Assembly: GCA_021823365.1 (NCBI GenBank)
Contig: JAKAOD010000121.1
Span: 1 to 8,113 of the forward strand
Source: Actinomycetes bacterium
Lineage (GTDB): Bacteria > Actinomycetota > Acidimicrobiia > Acidimicrobiales > Bog-793
Length of the DNA: 8,113 bases
Direction of reading: 5' to 3'
Under the pieces are notes generated by a model. That model was not told where the DNA came from and did not search any database. It saw only the letters and a program-made list of their open reading frames with translations. Positions 1 to 8,113 of the stretch are shown here, in pieces. The position numbers and the translations under genes were made by a program. Position 1 is the first letter of the stretch. Each line of letters opens with the position of its first letter.

Positions 1-538
1 CGACCTCCTTCACCATGTGGTAGCCGCCGACGTTCCCGCCGAGCTGGCCGATCGTGAGGATGATGAAGGTGGAGGCGAGCGTCAGGAACACGAACAGCAC
101 CGCCACGTTCGTCTTCGCCGCCGCGAGGCACATGTAGGTGGTGAAGATCGCCCACATGAGCAGGTAGAAGCCGATGGCGTCGTTGGCGCCTCCGGCGGTC
201 AGGCCACCGAGCCACCAGCGGGCCAGGACGTAGTAGGAGATCCAGAACGCGCCGTAGGACGTGAAGGCGAGCGCGCCGAAGGTGTTGCGGTTGCGCACCT
301 CCCACATGCCCGCCAGCAGCTGGGCCGTCCCGCCGTAGAGGAGCGCCAGCGGGAGCACGGCGTTGCCCGCCGCGCCGCCGATGACGCCGGCATTCACCAG
401 GCTGAGGAGCACGGTCGTCATCGCGAAGCCCGCCAGGCCGATCGGGGCGGGGTCGGCGATGCCGGATGTCACCGTCGCCTCCACCGCCGTCGGTTTCTGT
501 GCGGTCGACGAACCGCGCCCCGCGTCAGGGTCGCTCAT
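1..538 (-). CDS. satP: Acetate uptake transporter, SatP/YaaH (GPR1/FUN34/YaaH, AceTr) family, 3' end cut off
   Basis: The 179 visible residues match the AceTr family of small membrane proteins that carry acetate (and sometimes succinate) across the inner membrane. Seen in the sequence: a polar N-terminal tail of about 25 residues; the family signature as DPAPIGL at residues 29-35 (NPAPLGL in E. coli SatP); then hydrophobic segments near 33-53, 60-79, 88-108, 120-141 and 145-163. Family-typical stretches YGGTAQLLAGMWE (68-80) and FGALAFTSYGAFW (87-99) are present. Five of the usual six helices are visible; the last helix and C-terminus lie beyond base 1. The ATG start at 538 is supported by GAAGGGGG (548-555), 9 nt upstream. 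It follows acs in the same direction, 239 nt away, which fits acetate uptake feeding Acs. Asp for Asn in the signature is, as I recall, common in actinobacterial homologues. Family assignment is firm; the exact substrate is inferred. Confidence 0.9.
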   Translation of the reverse strand, partial: MSDPDAGRGSSTAQKPTAVEATVTSGIADPAPIGLAGFAMTTVLLSLVNAGVIGGAAGNAVLPLALLYGGTAQLLAGMWEVRNRNTFGALAFTSYGAFWISYYVLARWWLGGLTAGGANDAIGFYLLMWAIFTTYMCLAAAKTNVAVLFVFLTLASTFIILTIGQLGGNVGGYHMVKEV

Positions 539-547
539 CGAATTGTT

Positions 548-555
548 CCCCCTTC
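548..555 (-). promoter_or_regulatory. Ribosome binding site of the acetate transporter
   Basis: On the minus strand this reads GAAGGGGG and ends 9 nt before the ATG at 538. It is a purine-rich Shine-Dalgarno-like site and supports that start codon. Confidence 0.5.
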
Positions 556-704
556 TCTGTCGCACTCTGCCGCACTTGCCGGCCAACCGGTCCCCTCGCT
601 TCCCGGCTGGCGCCAATCTGGACGCCCAACCCCCACTCGGGCGCTGGCACCTCCTCCCTTCCTGTCGGTTCCTCTCGGATCGCCCGGAGTCGGGGCGAAC
701 CTCG

Positions 705-748
705 GTGTCGTGCCTCCGGCCCGTCCCGGGGGCCCGGCGGCACGACAC
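705..748 (-). terminator. Hairpin downstream of acs, possible terminator or attenuator
   Basis: Two perfect 10-nt complementary arms, GTGTCGTGCC (705-714) and GGCACGACAC (739-748), enclose a GC-rich interior that can pair further (716-719 with 734-737). The structure starts about 30 nt after the acs stop codon. There is no T-run after it on the minus strand, so it is not a classic intrinsic terminator. U-less hairpins after genes are common in high-GC actinobacteria and can act as terminators or 3'-end stabilisers. It sits between two genes of one pathway, so partial termination is possible. Confidence 0.55.
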
Positions 749-777
749 GTCGCTCGGGCTGCTGCCGCCCGACCGGA

Positions 778-2760
<1,983 letters not shown>

Positions 2761-2769
2761 GAGGCGCCC

Positions 2770-2775
2770 CCTCCC
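2770..2775 (-). promoter_or_regulatory. Ribosome binding site of acs
   Basis: The minus strand reads GGGAGG within a longer G-rich run, 9 nt before the ATG at 2760. This supports the assigned acs start. Confidence 0.55.
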
Positions 2776-2809
2776 GCTCTGCCTCGCCGGTCACCCGCGA
2801 ATCGGCCGG

Positions 2810-2829
2810 CAGGCGACGGCGCTCGCCTG
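2810..2829 (-). repeat. Perfect inverted repeat in the acs leader
   Basis: Arms CAGGCGA (2810-2816) and TCGCCTG (2823-2829) are separated by 6 nt. If the promoter at 2876-2905 is used, this lies in the 5' untranslated region, about 50 nt before the acs start. It could form an RNA hairpin or be a protein-binding site. GC-rich DNA gives many short palindromes by chance, so function is only a possibility. Confidence 0.4.
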
Positions 2830-2875
2830 ACACCACCCGCGTGCTCGCGCGCTTGTCGGCATCAACCTGCCCTGT

Positions 2876-2905
2876 GTTATACGAGCCGGCGCCCAGGCTG
2901 CACAA
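2876..2905 (-). promoter_or_regulatory. Candidate sigma-70-type promoter of acs
   Basis: On the minus strand, TTGTGC (2900-2905) and TATAAC (2876-2881) are separated by 18 nt. The -10 element matches TATAAT at five of six positions, and the -35 element keeps the TTG core. TATAAC stands out sharply from the surrounding GC-rich DNA. It would give a start near base 2869 and a leader of about 110 nt before acs. The housekeeping sigma factor encoded just upstream is the type that would read it. Confidence 0.55.
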
Positions 2906-2997
2906 GGGTCCGGCGCTCGCAGGGCGACCTGCCACGAGAACGCAACACTTCGGCCACCGGGTCGCAATCGGCCGCCGCGGCGGCGCGTGCCCGTCGG

Positions 2998-3035
2998 CGC
3001 GGGGGCCCGCGAACCGGCCCGGCCGCGCCGGCCGG
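2998..3035 (-). terminator. Pair of GC-rich hairpins after sigA, possible terminator
   Basis: Directly after the sigA stop codon there are two perfect short stems. One is CCGGCC/GGCCGG (3019-3024 with 3030-3035, 5-nt loop). The other is CGCGGG/CCCGCG (2998-3003 with 3006-3011, tight loop). Neither is followed by a T-run. Their position at the end of the information-processing cluster and before the acs promoter candidate suggests a transcript end, but short GC stems are frequent by chance at this base composition. Confidence 0.35.
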
Positions 3036-3037
3036 CC

Positions 3038-4069
3038 TCAGTCGGCCTCGAGGTAGTCGCGAAGCGGCCTCGACAGCGTCGGCTGGCGGAGCTTCGCCAA
3101 GGTCTTCGTCTCGATCTGCCGCACCCGCTCGCGGGTCACCCCGAAGATGCGGCCGACCTCCTCGAGCGTCCTGATGCGACCGTCGTCGAGCCCGAAGCGG
3201 AGCCGCACGACCTCCTGCTCGCGCTCGGACAGCTCGCACAGCGCCCGCTGCACCGCCTCGTTGAGCAGGACGCGCGTCGCCGCGTCGACCGGCACCTCCG
3301 CACCCTGGTCCTCGATGACGTCCGAGAGGCTGAAGTCCTCCTCGTCCCCGATCGGCTGCTCGAGCGAGACGGTGTCCTGGCTGATCCGCTGGATCTCGCG
3401 GACCCGCTCGACCGGGAACTGGAGCCGCAGGGCGACCTCCTCTATGGTCGGCTCCCTGCCGAGCTCCTGTGAGAGCTGGCGCTGGGCCCGCAGCACGCGG
3501 TTGATCGTCTCCACCATGTGGACGGGGATGCGGATCGTGCGCGCCTGGTCGGCGACGGCCCTCGTGATCGCCTGGCGGATCCACCACGTCGCATAGGTCG
3601 AGAACTTGAAGCCCTTGCGGTGGTCGAACTTCTCGACCGCACGCATCAGGCCGAGGTTGCCCTCCTGGATGAGGTCGAGGAAGGCCATCCCGCGGTTGCG
3701 GTAGCGCTTGGCGATCGAGACGACGAGCCTGAGGTTCGCCTCAGTGAGCAGGTCCTTGGCCTCCTGGCCCTCTGCGACGAGGCGCTCGGCCGCGCGGCGC
3801 TCGTCAGAGTCGTGCGCCGCGATCTCGCCGTCGCGCCTCCAGGCCTCGAGCCGGGCCGCGGCGTCCTGGCCGAGCTCGATCCGCTTCGCACAGAGCACCT
3901 CGAGGTCCGCAGAGAGGAGCGAGACGCGCCCGATCTCACGCAGGTAGGCACGAACGGTGTCCGCAGCGGGAGAGCCTGCCGAGCCCTGCGACCCGCCACC
4001 CCGGAGGGACCTGAGCGCCGCGCCCTCTGCGTCGCCGCCCTCGATCAGGTCGATGCTCCCCAACCTCAA
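3038..4069 (-). CDS. sigA: Primary (housekeeping) RNA polymerase sigma factor, SigA/RpoD type, lacking region 1.1
   Basis: This sigma-70 factor directs RNA polymerase to housekeeping promoters. With the TTG start at 4069 it has 343 residues. Seen: region 1.2 from about residue 37 ([12 protein letters not shown]); region 2 from about 104 to 180, including [21 protein letters not shown] and the -10-recognition helix with [12 protein letters not shown]; region 3 (about 181-260) with the acidic [10 protein letters not shown] of the 3.2 finger; region 4 (about 270-343) with helix-turn-helix [20 protein letters not shown]. The end, [18 protein letters not shown], resembles actinobacterial HrdB/SigA. 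Only about 36 residues precede region 1.2, so region 1.1 and the long N-terminal extension of many actinobacterial SigA proteins are missing. TTG 4069 overlaps the dnaG stop as TTGA; TTG 4063 and GTG 4096 are alternatives. Adjacency to dnaG favours the primary sigma factor over a group 2 paralogue. Confidence 0.93.
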   Translation of the reverse strand: MRLGSIDLIEGGDAEGAALRSLRGGGSQGSAGSPAADTVRAYLREIGRVSLLSADLEVLCAKRIELGQDAAARLEAWRRDGEIAAHDSDERRAAERLVAEGQEAKDLLTEANLRLVVSIAKRYRNRGMAFLDLIQEGNLGLMRAVEKFDHRKGFKFSTYATWWIRQAITRAVADQARTIRIPVHMVETINRVLRAQRQLSQELGREPTIEEVALRLQFPVERVREIQRISQDTVSLEQPIGDEEDFSLSDVIEDQGAEVPVDAATRVLLNEAVQRALCELSEREQEVVRLRFGLDDGRIRTLEEVGRIFGVTRERVRQIETKTLAKLRQPTLSRPLRDYLEAD

Positions 4070-6036
4070 CCGTCCCTCTCGCGCCGCTCCAACCACGCTA
4101 CCAACCGCCTCGCGGCCTCCATCGCGGGGCCGCCGGGGACGGGCCGGTCCGTTGCGTCCCGCAGGAGCTCGAGGTCGCGCTGGACGCCGCTCGGGGCTTC
4201 GAGCAGGGTCGCCTCGGCGTCCGGGTCCTGCTGGTGGGCCGCGAGCCTCGCCTCGCGTTTGAGGGCCGAGAGGGCGCGCTCGCCGGCGAGGCGGCACAGC
4301 GCGAGGTAGGTCCCGAGCGGGTCGGCGTCGTCCTCGAGATCCGCCGCGCCAAGCCTGGTGAGGAGCTCGGCCGCCTGCGGCGAGGCGTCGGCGACCGCCT
4401 CGTGCAGCTCGGACGCGTGCTCGAGCGCTGCGAAGGCCTCGCGCTGGAGGGGGTCTGTGAAGAGCACGTCCTCGAGCAGGCCGGCGACCTCCGCAGGACG
4501 ATGGATCGCCAGGGCGAGCGCCTCCAGCCCGGCCCGGGGTCCGGTCGATCCGGCGGCAGAGCGTGCGCGCCCCGGCCCGGGCGTGACCGACCGGGACGCG
4601 ACGGGGCCGGCCTCCTCCTCGTCGTCCTGCCGGAGGGAGGCGGGCGCAGCGCCGCTGCCGGCGGCCTGCGCGCCACCGGGGGCCGTCGGACGGGCGCCGG
4701 GCTCGGAGCCGCGCGACCGCGCCCGCTCGGCGATCCGCCGCCGTCGCTGCTCGAGGAGCGGGCGGAGCCGCTCGGGGTCGTGCTGGGTCCTGTCGGCGAC
4801 CTCGACGAGGTACTGGTCCCTGACGAGCTCGCTCGGATGCTGGGCGATGGCGTCGAGGGCGCTCTCGGCGGCGCGCGAGCGGCCCTCGGGCGACCTGAGG
4901 TCTGCCGCCTGCAGGGCGCGGTCGACCTCGAAGGCGAGGAAAGGCCGGGCAGCGGCCACCGCGCCGGCAAGGCCGGCCGGGTCGAGCCGCGCGAGGTCGG
5001 CGGGGTCCCTGCCGGCGGGCAGCGAGGCGACGGCGAGCTCGACGTCGTGGCGACGCTCCCACTCGTAGAGGCGCGCTGCGGCGCTCTGGCCGGCGCTGTC
5101 TGCGTCGAAGGCGAGCACGACCCGGCGGGCGAAGTTCGAGAGCAGGCGGAGGTGCTCCTCGGTGAGGGCGGTCCCGCAGGTGGCGACGGCGCGGGGCACG
5201 CCTGCCTGGAAGAAGCCGATGACGTCGGTGTACCCCTCGCAGACGACGACCTCCCCGGTGCGCGTGACCTCTCCTTTGGCCCAGTTGAGCCCGTAGAGGG
5301 TGCGGCGCTTCTGGTAGACGGAAGACTCGGGTGAGTTGCGGTACTTCGGTCCCTGGTCGCCGCGCTGGCGCCGGAGCTCGGGCGGGAGGACCCGCCCGCC
5401 GAGCGCGATGGCCCGCCCGCCGGCGTCGAAGATGGGGAAGATCACGCGCTCGCGGAAGGCGTCCTGGAGCCGACCGCGACCCGACCAGGCGAGGCCCGCC
5501 TCGACGAGCACGCCCGCCGGCAGGTCGATCGAGCGGACGAGGTCGTCGTTGGCCGAGCCGGCCCAGCCGAGTCGGAACTGGCGGACGAGCCCGGCGTCGT
5601 AGCCGCGCGAGCGCAGGTACTGCCGCGCCCTTCCGGCTTCGGCGCCGGAGAGGAGCCGCTCGTGGTAGCGCTCGACCGCCTTCGACAGCGCTTCGTAGAG
5701 CTGCTTCCGCCGGCCGCGCTCGGCGCCGGCGCGGCCGTCCTGCTCGTCACGGACCGCGATCCCGGCTCGGGCGGCCAGGCGCTCCACCGCCTCGACGAAG
5801 TCGCAACCCTCGACGGCTCGCACGAAGCTGATGGCGTCCCCGGCGGCCCGGCAGCCGAAGCAGTAGTAGAGACCGGTCTCGGGATTGACGCTGAACGAGC
5901 CGGTGCGCTCGGCGTGGAAGGGGCACAGCCCGACGAACCGGCGCCCGACGCGCTTCAGCGCCGTGTGCTCCCCGACGACGGCGACGATGTCGGTCGCCGC
6001 CCGGACCTTGGCGACGTCCTCGTCGGGGATCGGCAT
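4066..6036 (-). CDS. dnaG: DNA primase
   Basis: DnaG makes the RNA primers for chromosome replication and works with the DnaB helicase. The 656 residues show the standard three-part layout. The N-terminal CHC2 zinc finger has C38-P-F-H41 and C59-F-G-C62, followed by GDAISFV. The catalytic core includes RERVIFPI (195-202) and GGRVL, then the TOPRIM domain with CEGYTD (E267, D271) and FDADSAG (D311, D313), the metal-binding residues. A low-complexity linker rich in Ala, Gly, Pro and Arg spans about 436-503. The C-terminal part (about 504-656) is helical in character and takes the place of the helicase-binding domain. The ATG at 6036 gives the expected start (residues 4-10, PDEDVAK), although no good Shine-Dalgarno sequence precedes it. 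It lies 66 nt after glyQS, and its TGA overlaps the likely sigA start, suggesting translational coupling. Confidence 0.97.
   Translation of the reverse strand: MPIPDEDVAKVRAATDIVAVVGEHTALKRVGRRFVGLCPFHAERTGSFSVNPETGLYYCFGCRAAGDAISFVRAVEGCDFVEAVERLAARAGIAVRDEQDGRAGAERGRRKQLYEALSKAVERYHERLLSGAEAGRARQYLRSRGYDAGLVRQFRLGWAGSANDDLVRSIDLPAGVLVEAGLAWSGRGRLQDAFRERVIFPIFDAGGRAIALGGRVLPPELRRQRGDQGPKYRNSPESSVYQKRRTLYGLNWAKGEVTRTGEVVVCEGYTDVIGFFQAGVPRAVATCGTALTEEHLRLLSNFARRVVLAFDADSAGQSAAARLYEWERRHDVELAVASLPAGRDPADLARLDPAGLAGAVAAARPFLAFEVDRALQAADLRSPEGRSRAAESALDAIAQHPSELVRDQYLVEVADRTQHDPERLRPLLEQRRRRIAERARSRGSEPGARPTAPGGAQAAGSGAAPASLRQDDEEEAGPVASRSVTPGPGRARSAAGSTGPRAGLEALALAIHRPAEVAGLLEDVLFTDPLQREAFAALEHASELHEAVADASPQAAELLTRLGAADLEDDADPLGTYLALCRLAGERALSALKREARLAAHQQDPDAEATLLEAPSGVQRDLELLRDATDRPVPGGPAMEAARRLVAWLERRERDG
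4074..4080 (-). promoter_or_regulatory. Ribosome binding site bearing on the sigA start
   Basis: The minus strand reads GAGAGGG inside the last codons of dnaG. It is 4 nt from TTG 4069 (which overlaps the dnaG stop) and 10 nt from TTG 4063. Spacing favours 4063; the four-base stop/start overlap favours 4069. The difference is two residues. Confidence 0.4.
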
Positions 6037-6102
6037 CGTCCGGGACGCTATCCCTGGCGCGTGCCGGCCCTGACCGCCTACCGCGACGCCCGTCCCTGCC
6101 GG
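6037..6102. other. Short gap between glyQS and dnaG
   Basis: This 66-nt gap has no recognisable promoter or Shine-Dalgarno sequence for dnaG. AGGG occurs on the minus strand but is about 15 nt from the ATG. A GGGACG/CGTCCC pair lies near its two ends but is widely spaced and probably incidental. Confidence 0.4.
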
Positions 6103-7404
6103 CTACATCCCGAGGCGCCCGGCAAGGTGGGCGACGAGGCCGTCGATGGCGACGCGCTCCTGCACCGTCGTATCGCGGTCGCGGACCGTGACCGCGCGAT
6201 CCGACAGGCTCTCGAAATCGACGGTGACGCACAGCGGGGTCCCGATCTCGTCCTGGCGCCGGTAGCGCCTGCCGATCGACTGGGTGTCGTCGCGCTCGCA
6301 CGGGAAGCGCGAGCGGCAGGCCTTGGCGACCTCGGCGGCCACCCCGAGGAGCTCGGGCTTGCGCGAGAGGGGGAGCACGGCCACCTGGTAGGGGGCGATG
6401 CGCGGGTGCAGGCGGAGCACCACCCGGCGCTCGCCGCCGATCTCGTCCTCGTCGTAGGCGGCGAGCAGGAACGCCATCATCGCCCGGGTCGCGCCGGCGG
6501 CCGGCTCGATGACGTAGGGGACGTAGCGCTCGCCGGTCGCCTGGTCGAACTGCTCGAGCCGCACGCCGGAGTGGGCCGAGTGCGCCTTCAAGTCGAAGTC
6601 GGTGCGGTTGGCGATCCCCTCGAGCTCACCCCACCCCCAGGGGAAGTCGAACTCGACGTCGGTCGCCGCCGCGGCGTAGTGCGCCAGCTCCTCCGGCACG
6701 TGCGAGCGGAGCCTGAGAAGCCGGTCGGGGATCCCGTACCGCTGGTACCAGGCGAGCCGCTCGGCGCACCAGTACTCGAACCAGCTCGGGGCGTCGGCGG
6801 GGGGCACGAAGTACTCCATCTCCATCTGCTCGAACTCCCGCGTCCGGAACACGAAGTTCCCGGGCGTGATCTCGTTGCGGAAGCTCCGTCCGATCTGCGC
6901 GATGCCGAACGGCGGTTGGCGCCGGGTGGTGGACAGCACGTTTGCGAAGTTGACGAACATGCCCTGCGCCGTCTCGGGACGCAGGTAGGCGACCGAGGAT
7001 CCGTCCTCTACGGGTCCGACGAAGGTCTTGAACATGAGGTTGAACGGCCGGGCGTCGGTGAGGTCCTTCGACCCGCAGTTGGGGCAGACGCCCTCGATCT
7101 GGTCGGCGCGCAAGCGCTCGTGGCAGCTCCGGCAGTCGACGAGCGGGTCGGCGAAGGTCGCGAGGTGGCCCGAGGCCTCCCAGACCTTCGGGTTGGTGAG
7201 GATCGCGGCCTCGATCGGCACGACGTCGTCGCGCTCTTGCACCATCGCCCGCCACCACGACTCGCGCACGTTGCGCAACATCAGCGAGCCGAGCGGCCCG
7301 TAGTCGTAGGTCGACCGTATGCCGCCGTAGATCTCCGCCGACGGGAAGACGAAGCCGCGGCGCTTGCAGAGGTTGACGACGGCGTCGAAGAGGTCCTCGG
7401 GCAT
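6103..7404 (-). CDS. glyQS: Glycyl-tRNA synthetase, single-chain alpha2 (eukaryote/archaeal-like) type
   Basis: This class II synthetase charges tRNA-Gly with glycine in the cytoplasm. The 433 residues contain the N-terminal LCKRRGFVFPSAEIYGG (12-28); a cysteine-rich insertion with CRSC (91-94) and CPNC (107-110), a likely zinc knuckle; RPETAQGMFVNF (142-153); motif 2, GRSFRNEITPG to FRTREFEQMEMEYF (172-199); motif 3, EPAAGATRAMMAF (300-312); and a C-terminal anticodon-binding domain with HPRIAPYQVAVLPL and SIGRRYRRQDEIGTP (376-390). It is the single-chain form, not the separate GlyQ/GlyS form of E. coli. The ATG at 7404 matches the usual family N-terminus; no clear Shine-Dalgarno is visible. 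It begins 9 nt after the recO stop, so the two genes are probably cotranscribed. Nothing is truncated or missing. Confidence 0.97.
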   Translation of the reverse strand: MPEDLFDAVVNLCKRRGFVFPSAEIYGGIRSTYDYGPLGSLMLRNVRESWWRAMVQERDDVVPIEAAILTNPKVWEASGHLATFADPLVDCRSCHERLRADQIEGVCPNCGSKDLTDARPFNLMFKTFVGPVEDGSSVAYLRPETAQGMFVNFANVLSTTRRQPPFGIAQIGRSFRNEITPGNFVFRTREFEQMEMEYFVPPADAPSWFEYWCAERLAWYQRYGIPDRLLRLRSHVPEELAHYAAAATDVEFDFPWGWGELEGIANRTDFDLKAHSAHSGVRLEQFDQATGERYVPYVIEPAAGATRAMMAFLLAAYDEDEIGGERRVVLRLHPRIAPYQVAVLPLSRKPELLGVAAEVAKACRSRFPCERDDTQSIGRRYRRQDEIGTPLCVTVDFESLSDRAVTVRDRDTTVQERVAIDGLVAHLAGRLGM

Positions 7405-7413
7405 GGGCGCAGG

Positions 7414-8113
7414 CTACTCGGCAGTGTCGTGCCAACCGTCCGAGGAGAGCGGGTGGCGGGTCGTGCGCAGCCGCCGGTCGAGGTGCCGCTCGACGGCGAG
7501 GAGCCCGAGCCGCTCGACCTCGTCGTCGGCGGCGTGACCGCCCTCGCCGAGGACGCCGCGCAGCCCGCCGGTGAGCATGCGCCGGACGAGCTCGACGCTC
7601 TCCGGGGCGACGGCCTTGCCCCGCCGGCACCGCCGGCAGAGGAAGCCGCCCTCGGCGGGGTCGAAGGCGACGAGAGGCGCCGGAGAGCCGCAGGAGGCGC
7701 AGGAGAGGACGACCGGCGCGACGCCCTCGACGGCGAGGAACCTCCAGAGGAAGCCGGCGAGGACGAGCGGCGAGCTGCTCGTGGACAGCGTCCGGAGCGC
7801 CCCGAGGAGGAGGGCGAACAGCTCGGGCGCGGCGTGGCGCTCGAGCGACGCCTGGTCGGCGATCTCCAGCATCGTCATCGCCGGCACCAGCCGGGAGAGG
7901 TCCTCGCGCAAGGGCCGGAAGGGCTCGAGGACCTCGACCTGGGTGATCACGTCGAGCTCGCGCCCTCGCCAGCAGAGCATCGTGACGTGGCCGAGCGGCT
8001 CGAGCCTCGCGCCGATCCGGCTCTTCGTCCGCCGCACGCCCTTGGCGACGCCCCGCACCTTCCCGTGCTCGGGCGTCGCGAGCGTGACGATCCGGTCGGC
8101 CTCGCCGAGGCGC
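7414..8113 (-). CDS. recO: DNA repair protein RecO, 5' end cut off
   Basis: RecO works in the RecFOR pathway, loading RecA onto SSB-coated single-stranded DNA at gaps and aiding strand annealing. The 232 visible residues begin inside the N-terminal OB-fold with LGEADRIVTL and EHGKVRGVAKGVRRTKSR, a typical RecO start region; about 10-20 residues, including the start codon, lie beyond base 8113. The GTG codon at 8058 is internal, since the frame and the family similarity continue upstream to the window edge. The middle is a helical domain, and a four-cysteine zinc site follows with CASC (138-141) and CRRC (159-162 of the visible part). The TAG stop lies 9 nt before glyQS. RecO next to a glycyl-tRNA synthetase, dnaG and sigA is a gene order also known from Firmicutes. 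Confidence 0.93.
   Translation of the reverse strand, partial: RLGEADRIVTLATPEHGKVRGVAKGVRRTKSRIGARLEPLGHVTMLCWRGRELDVITQVEVLEPFRPLREDLSRLVPAMTMLEIADQASLERHAAPELFALLLGALRTLSTSSSPLVLAGFLWRFLAVEGVAPVVLSCASCGSPAPLVAFDPAEGGFLCRRCRRGKAVAPESVELVRRMLTGGLRGVLGEGGHAADDEVERLGLLAVERHLDRRLRTTRHPLSSDGWHDTAE

Larger units (their letters stand above)
539..777. other. Intergenic region between acs and the acetate transporter
   Basis: This 239-nt gap holds a strong hairpin near the acs end (705-748, listed separately). In the middle, a minus-strand stretch contains a near-perfect anti-16S complement, GGAGGTG (648-654). A GTG at 636 opens a 33-codon frame that ends in a four-base ATGA overlap with the transporter start. 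Its third codon positions are only about 55% G/C, unlike the neighbouring genes, so it is not called as a gene. No convincing -10/-35 promoter pair for the transporter was seen. The transporter may therefore depend on read-through from acs or on a promoter I cannot recognise. Confidence 0.6.
2761..3037. other. Intergenic region between sigA and acs
   Basis: This 277-nt gap appears to carry the end of the sigA transcript and the start of the acs transcript. From the sigA side it holds two GC hairpins (2998-3035), a 14-bp self-complementary stretch GCCGCCGCGGCGGC (2971-2984), a promoter candidate (2876-2905), a 7-bp inverted repeat (2810-2829) and the acs ribosome binding site. A 23-codon minus-strand frame (2791-2862, ATG) exists in the leader but has a badly spaced Shine-Dalgarno sequence and is not called as a gene. 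Confidence 0.6.

Noticed and set aside
29..35. Asp for Asn in the transporter signature (DPAPIGL, residues 29-35 of the protein at 452-434) as a loss-of-function sign
   Set aside because: As I recall, DPAPLGL or DPGPLGL forms are usual in actinobacterial members of this family, so the change is probably neutral lineage variation. (The coordinates given here are residue numbers; the bases are 434-454.)
2791..2862. A 23-codon ATG frame in the acs leader as a possible leader peptide
   Set aside because: The AGG before it is only about 3 nt from the ATG, the start lies a few bases from the predicted transcript start, and the sequence has no run of regulatory codons such as repeated identical residues.
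4070..5062. The sigma factor frame stays open about 1 kb further upstream within dnaG
   Set aside because: The extra translation is an Arg/Ala/Pro-rich low-complexity sequence with no region 1.1 similarity, and the region is already explained by the conserved DnaG frame. Long open frames are expected at this base composition.
4234..5334. A 366-codon plus-strand open frame opposite dnaG
   Set aside because: It has no recognisable motif, is rich in Gly/Arg/Glu/Leu, and lies wholly opposite the well-conserved DnaG catalytic and C-terminal domains.
6465..6505. Variant motif 3 (EPAAGATRAMMAF) in glycyl-tRNA synthetase as an unusual active site
   Set aside because: The EPxAGxxR core is kept, and Ala at the variable position is, as I recall, normal for actinobacterial enzymes of this type.
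8056..8058. GTG at 8058 as the recO start codon
   Set aside because: The reading frame continues to the window edge with residues typical of the RecO N-terminus (LGEADRIVTL), so the true start is outside the window.

Overview
The window is about 8.1 kb of very GC-rich bacterial chromosome in which every supported gene lies on the minus strand. Read in the direction of transcription (high to low coordinates) the order is recO (5' end cut off), glyQS, dnaG, sigA, acs, and a satP/YaaH-type acetate transporter (3' end cut off). The high GC content, the single-chain (alpha2) glycyl-tRNA synthetase and the HrdB/SigA-like C-terminus of the sigma factor suggest an actinobacterium. The direct dnaG-sigA junction and the style of the DnaG zinc finger make me lean towards an Acidimicrobiia-like lineage, but this rests on remembered family features, not a search.

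Region 1 (3038-8113) is an information-processing cluster. RecO (recombinational repair) ends 9 nt before GlyQS; GlyQS ends 66 nt before DnaG primase; the DnaG stop codon overlaps the most likely TTG start of the primary sigma factor. This is a compact form of the classic macromolecular synthesis operon (dnaG-rpoD) with the upstream recO-glycyl-tRNA synthetase pair that is also known from Firmicutes. Two GC-rich hairpins just after the sigA stop may end this transcript.

Region 2 (1-2905) is an acetate-use module. A promoter-like site (TTGTGC, 18 nt, TATAAC) lies in the gap after sigA and would start an acs transcript with a leader of roughly 110 nt that holds a perfect 7-bp inverted repeat. 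Acs (acetyl-CoA synthetase) would convert incoming acetate to acetyl-CoA, and the transporter gene would supply the acetate. A hairpin with perfect 10-bp arms separates acs from the transporter and may stop or attenuate transcription.

The most notable observation is in Acs. The protein looks canonical throughout, but the catalytic A10-motif lysine (Lys609 in Salmonella Acs), needed for acetate adenylation and the site of regulatory acetylation, reads as glutamate (residue 618, codon GAG). The sigma factor is also unusual: from any plausible start it lacks the region 1.1 domain of primary sigma factors. No tRNA, rRNA, CRISPR array, insertion sequence or phage feature was recognised. Apart from these points the window is ordinary core genome, and I do not see a new multi-gene system in it.
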